Of a stretch of DNA of 5,445 nucleotides, positions 4,600 to 5,445 are shown one piece after another. Each line of letters opens with the position of its first letter. The first letter of the stretch is position 1. Both the position numbers and the translations under genes were made by a program. This DNA comes from an uncultured Clostridia bacterium (GTDB lineage Bacteria > Bacillota > Clostridia > TANB77 > CAG-508). The stretch is taken from assembly GCA_944390615.1 (NCBI GenBank), contig CALXRJ010000178.1, positions 1 to 5,445 of the forward strand. The letters run 5' to 3'. The notes below the pieces were generated by a model, which worked only from the letters and a program-made list of their open reading frames with translations, did no database searches and had not been told where the DNA came from.

Positions 4600-5445
4600 C
4601 AGATAGAAAAAACAATATATAAAGTAGCCATTTATATAAGATTATCAAAAGAAGATGTGGATAGAGGTTATGATGAAAGCGAAAGTATCAAAAATCAAAG
4701 AACATTGCTAACAAAATATGTAGAAAATCTAGGATGGAACTATGAATTGATAGACATATATATTGACCAAGGTTTTACGGGAACAAACTTTAATAGACCA
4801 GGTTTTCAAAGAATGATACAAGACATAAAACATGAAAAAATAAATATGGTCATAACAAAAGACTTATCTCGTTTAGGTCGTGATTATATAGAAACAGGAG
4901 AATATATAGAAAAATGGTTCCCAGAAAAAAATGTTAGATATGTTTCTGTAACTGATGGCATAGATACTTTTGCAAACAACAATGGAAATAATGATATTGC
5001 ACCTTTTAAATCCATATTAAATGATATGTATTCAAAAGATTTATCAAAAAAAATTAGGACAGCCTTACATACCATGCAAAAAGAAGGAAAATGGGTAGGT
5101 GGAAAAATTGCACTAGGATATATGAAAGCTCAAAATGACAAAAACAAATTAATCATTTGTGAGCCAGAAGCGAAAATTGTAAAGAAAATTTTTAATATGG
5201 CAATTTCACGGAAAATCAATTAGTGAGATAAGAGATTACTTAAATAATAATCATATACCTACGGCAAGTCAGATTAGATATCATAAAGCAATATTTTGGG
5301 AGAATAAAACGATAAAAAATATTCTAAAAAATGAAATATATTGTGGCACTACAGTACAAAATAAAAGGAGTAGGATAAGCTATAAAAACAGAAAATTAAG
5401 ACCAAATCCAAAAGAACAATGGAATATTGTCAAAAATACCCATGA
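4591..5445 (+). CDS. Large serine recombinase, +1 frameshifted, 3' end beyond window
   Basis: Large serine recombinases integrate and excise mobile elements by cutting att sites through a 5'-phosphoserine intermediate. The resolvase domain covers about residues 11-150: VAIYIRLSKED with catalytic Ser19 and Arg17, ESIKNQRTLL at 31-40, YIDQGFTGTNFNRPGFQRM at 57-75 and ITKDLSRLGRDYIETGEYIE at 88-107 with the active-site arginines. The recombinase domain begins at about 151 (KKIRTALHTMQKEGKWVGG... LGYMK). The frame breaks at 5209: the zero frame ends in RKIN and TAG (5221-5223). Skipping C5209 gives GKSISEIRDYLNNNHIPT and a further 78 residues to the window edge, including the ILKNEIYCGTTVQNKR segment and WNIVKNTH, all as expected. 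The downstream zinc-ribbon and coiled-coil region lies outside. It resembles TnpX/TndX-like Firmicutes enzymes. It may be inactivated, recoded or misread by one base. Confidence 0.88.
5206..5212 (+). other. +1 frameshift site in the recombinase (TCA-C-GGA)
   Basis: The incoming frame reads TCA CGG AAA ATC AAT TAG. The conserved frame reads TCA, then GGA AAA TCA ATT AGT, giving the family-typical SGKSI. The extra base is C5209. The break has the same form as the one at 2869: an additional C immediately before a Gly GGA codon. Confidence 0.8.

Noticed and set aside
1..5445. CRISPR arrays, tRNA or rRNA genes, riboswitches
   Set aside because: No regularly spaced repeats, cloverleaf-type sequences or rRNA stretches were seen by reading the window. 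A covariance-model search was not possible.

Overview
The window is AT-rich, has strong Gram-positive ribosome binding sites (AGGAGG-like) and uses mainly AGA for arginine. The recognisable proteins (AcpS, a TatD with an HCCPFN signature, YqeY, a ZIP transporter) are of Firmicutes type. A low-GC Firmicute, probably Clostridia or a related uncultured gut lineage, is the best guess. The species cannot be named from the sequence. All supported genes are on the + strand.

Left part (1-2766), chromosomal housekeeping: the C-terminal 282 residues of an unrecognised, tail-anchored protein run in from the left edge. They are followed by acpS (holo-ACP synthase), tatD (metal-dependent DNase/hydrolase), an unrecognised 45-residue small protein and a YqeY/GatB-like protein. 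The gaps are 17-86 nt and each gene has its own RBS, so this may be one transcription unit, although the 86-nt gap before tatD could hold a promoter.

Middle (2809-4199): a ZIP-family metal transporter gene carries one extra C (2869) near its start. It loses homology abruptly just after its second metal motif (about 3256), so it is a 5' remnant. A complete gene for a DUF3267-type membrane zincin (HELLH) follows, then a rho-independent-type terminator (4170-4199). The ZIP break suggests that everything from about 3257 rightward arrived by insertion or rearrangement.

Right part (4200-5445), recombination module: a 36-residue small ORF precedes a large serine recombinase, which runs off the right edge. 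Between them lie two candidate promoters, a long interrupted inverted repeat, and a 9-bp hairpin that places the recombinase RBS in its loop and its start codon in the stem. The two structures compete for the same CTCAAG segment. The recombinase reading frame also breaks by one extra C (5209).

The most unusual point is that both frame breaks are +1, both add a C directly before a conserved Gly codon GGA, and both therefore create an in-frame CGG. These are the only two in-phase CGG codons in any supported reading frame here. That could reflect recoding at a rare or unassigned codon, two independent inactivating insertions, or a systematic sequencing error. The sequence alone does not decide.
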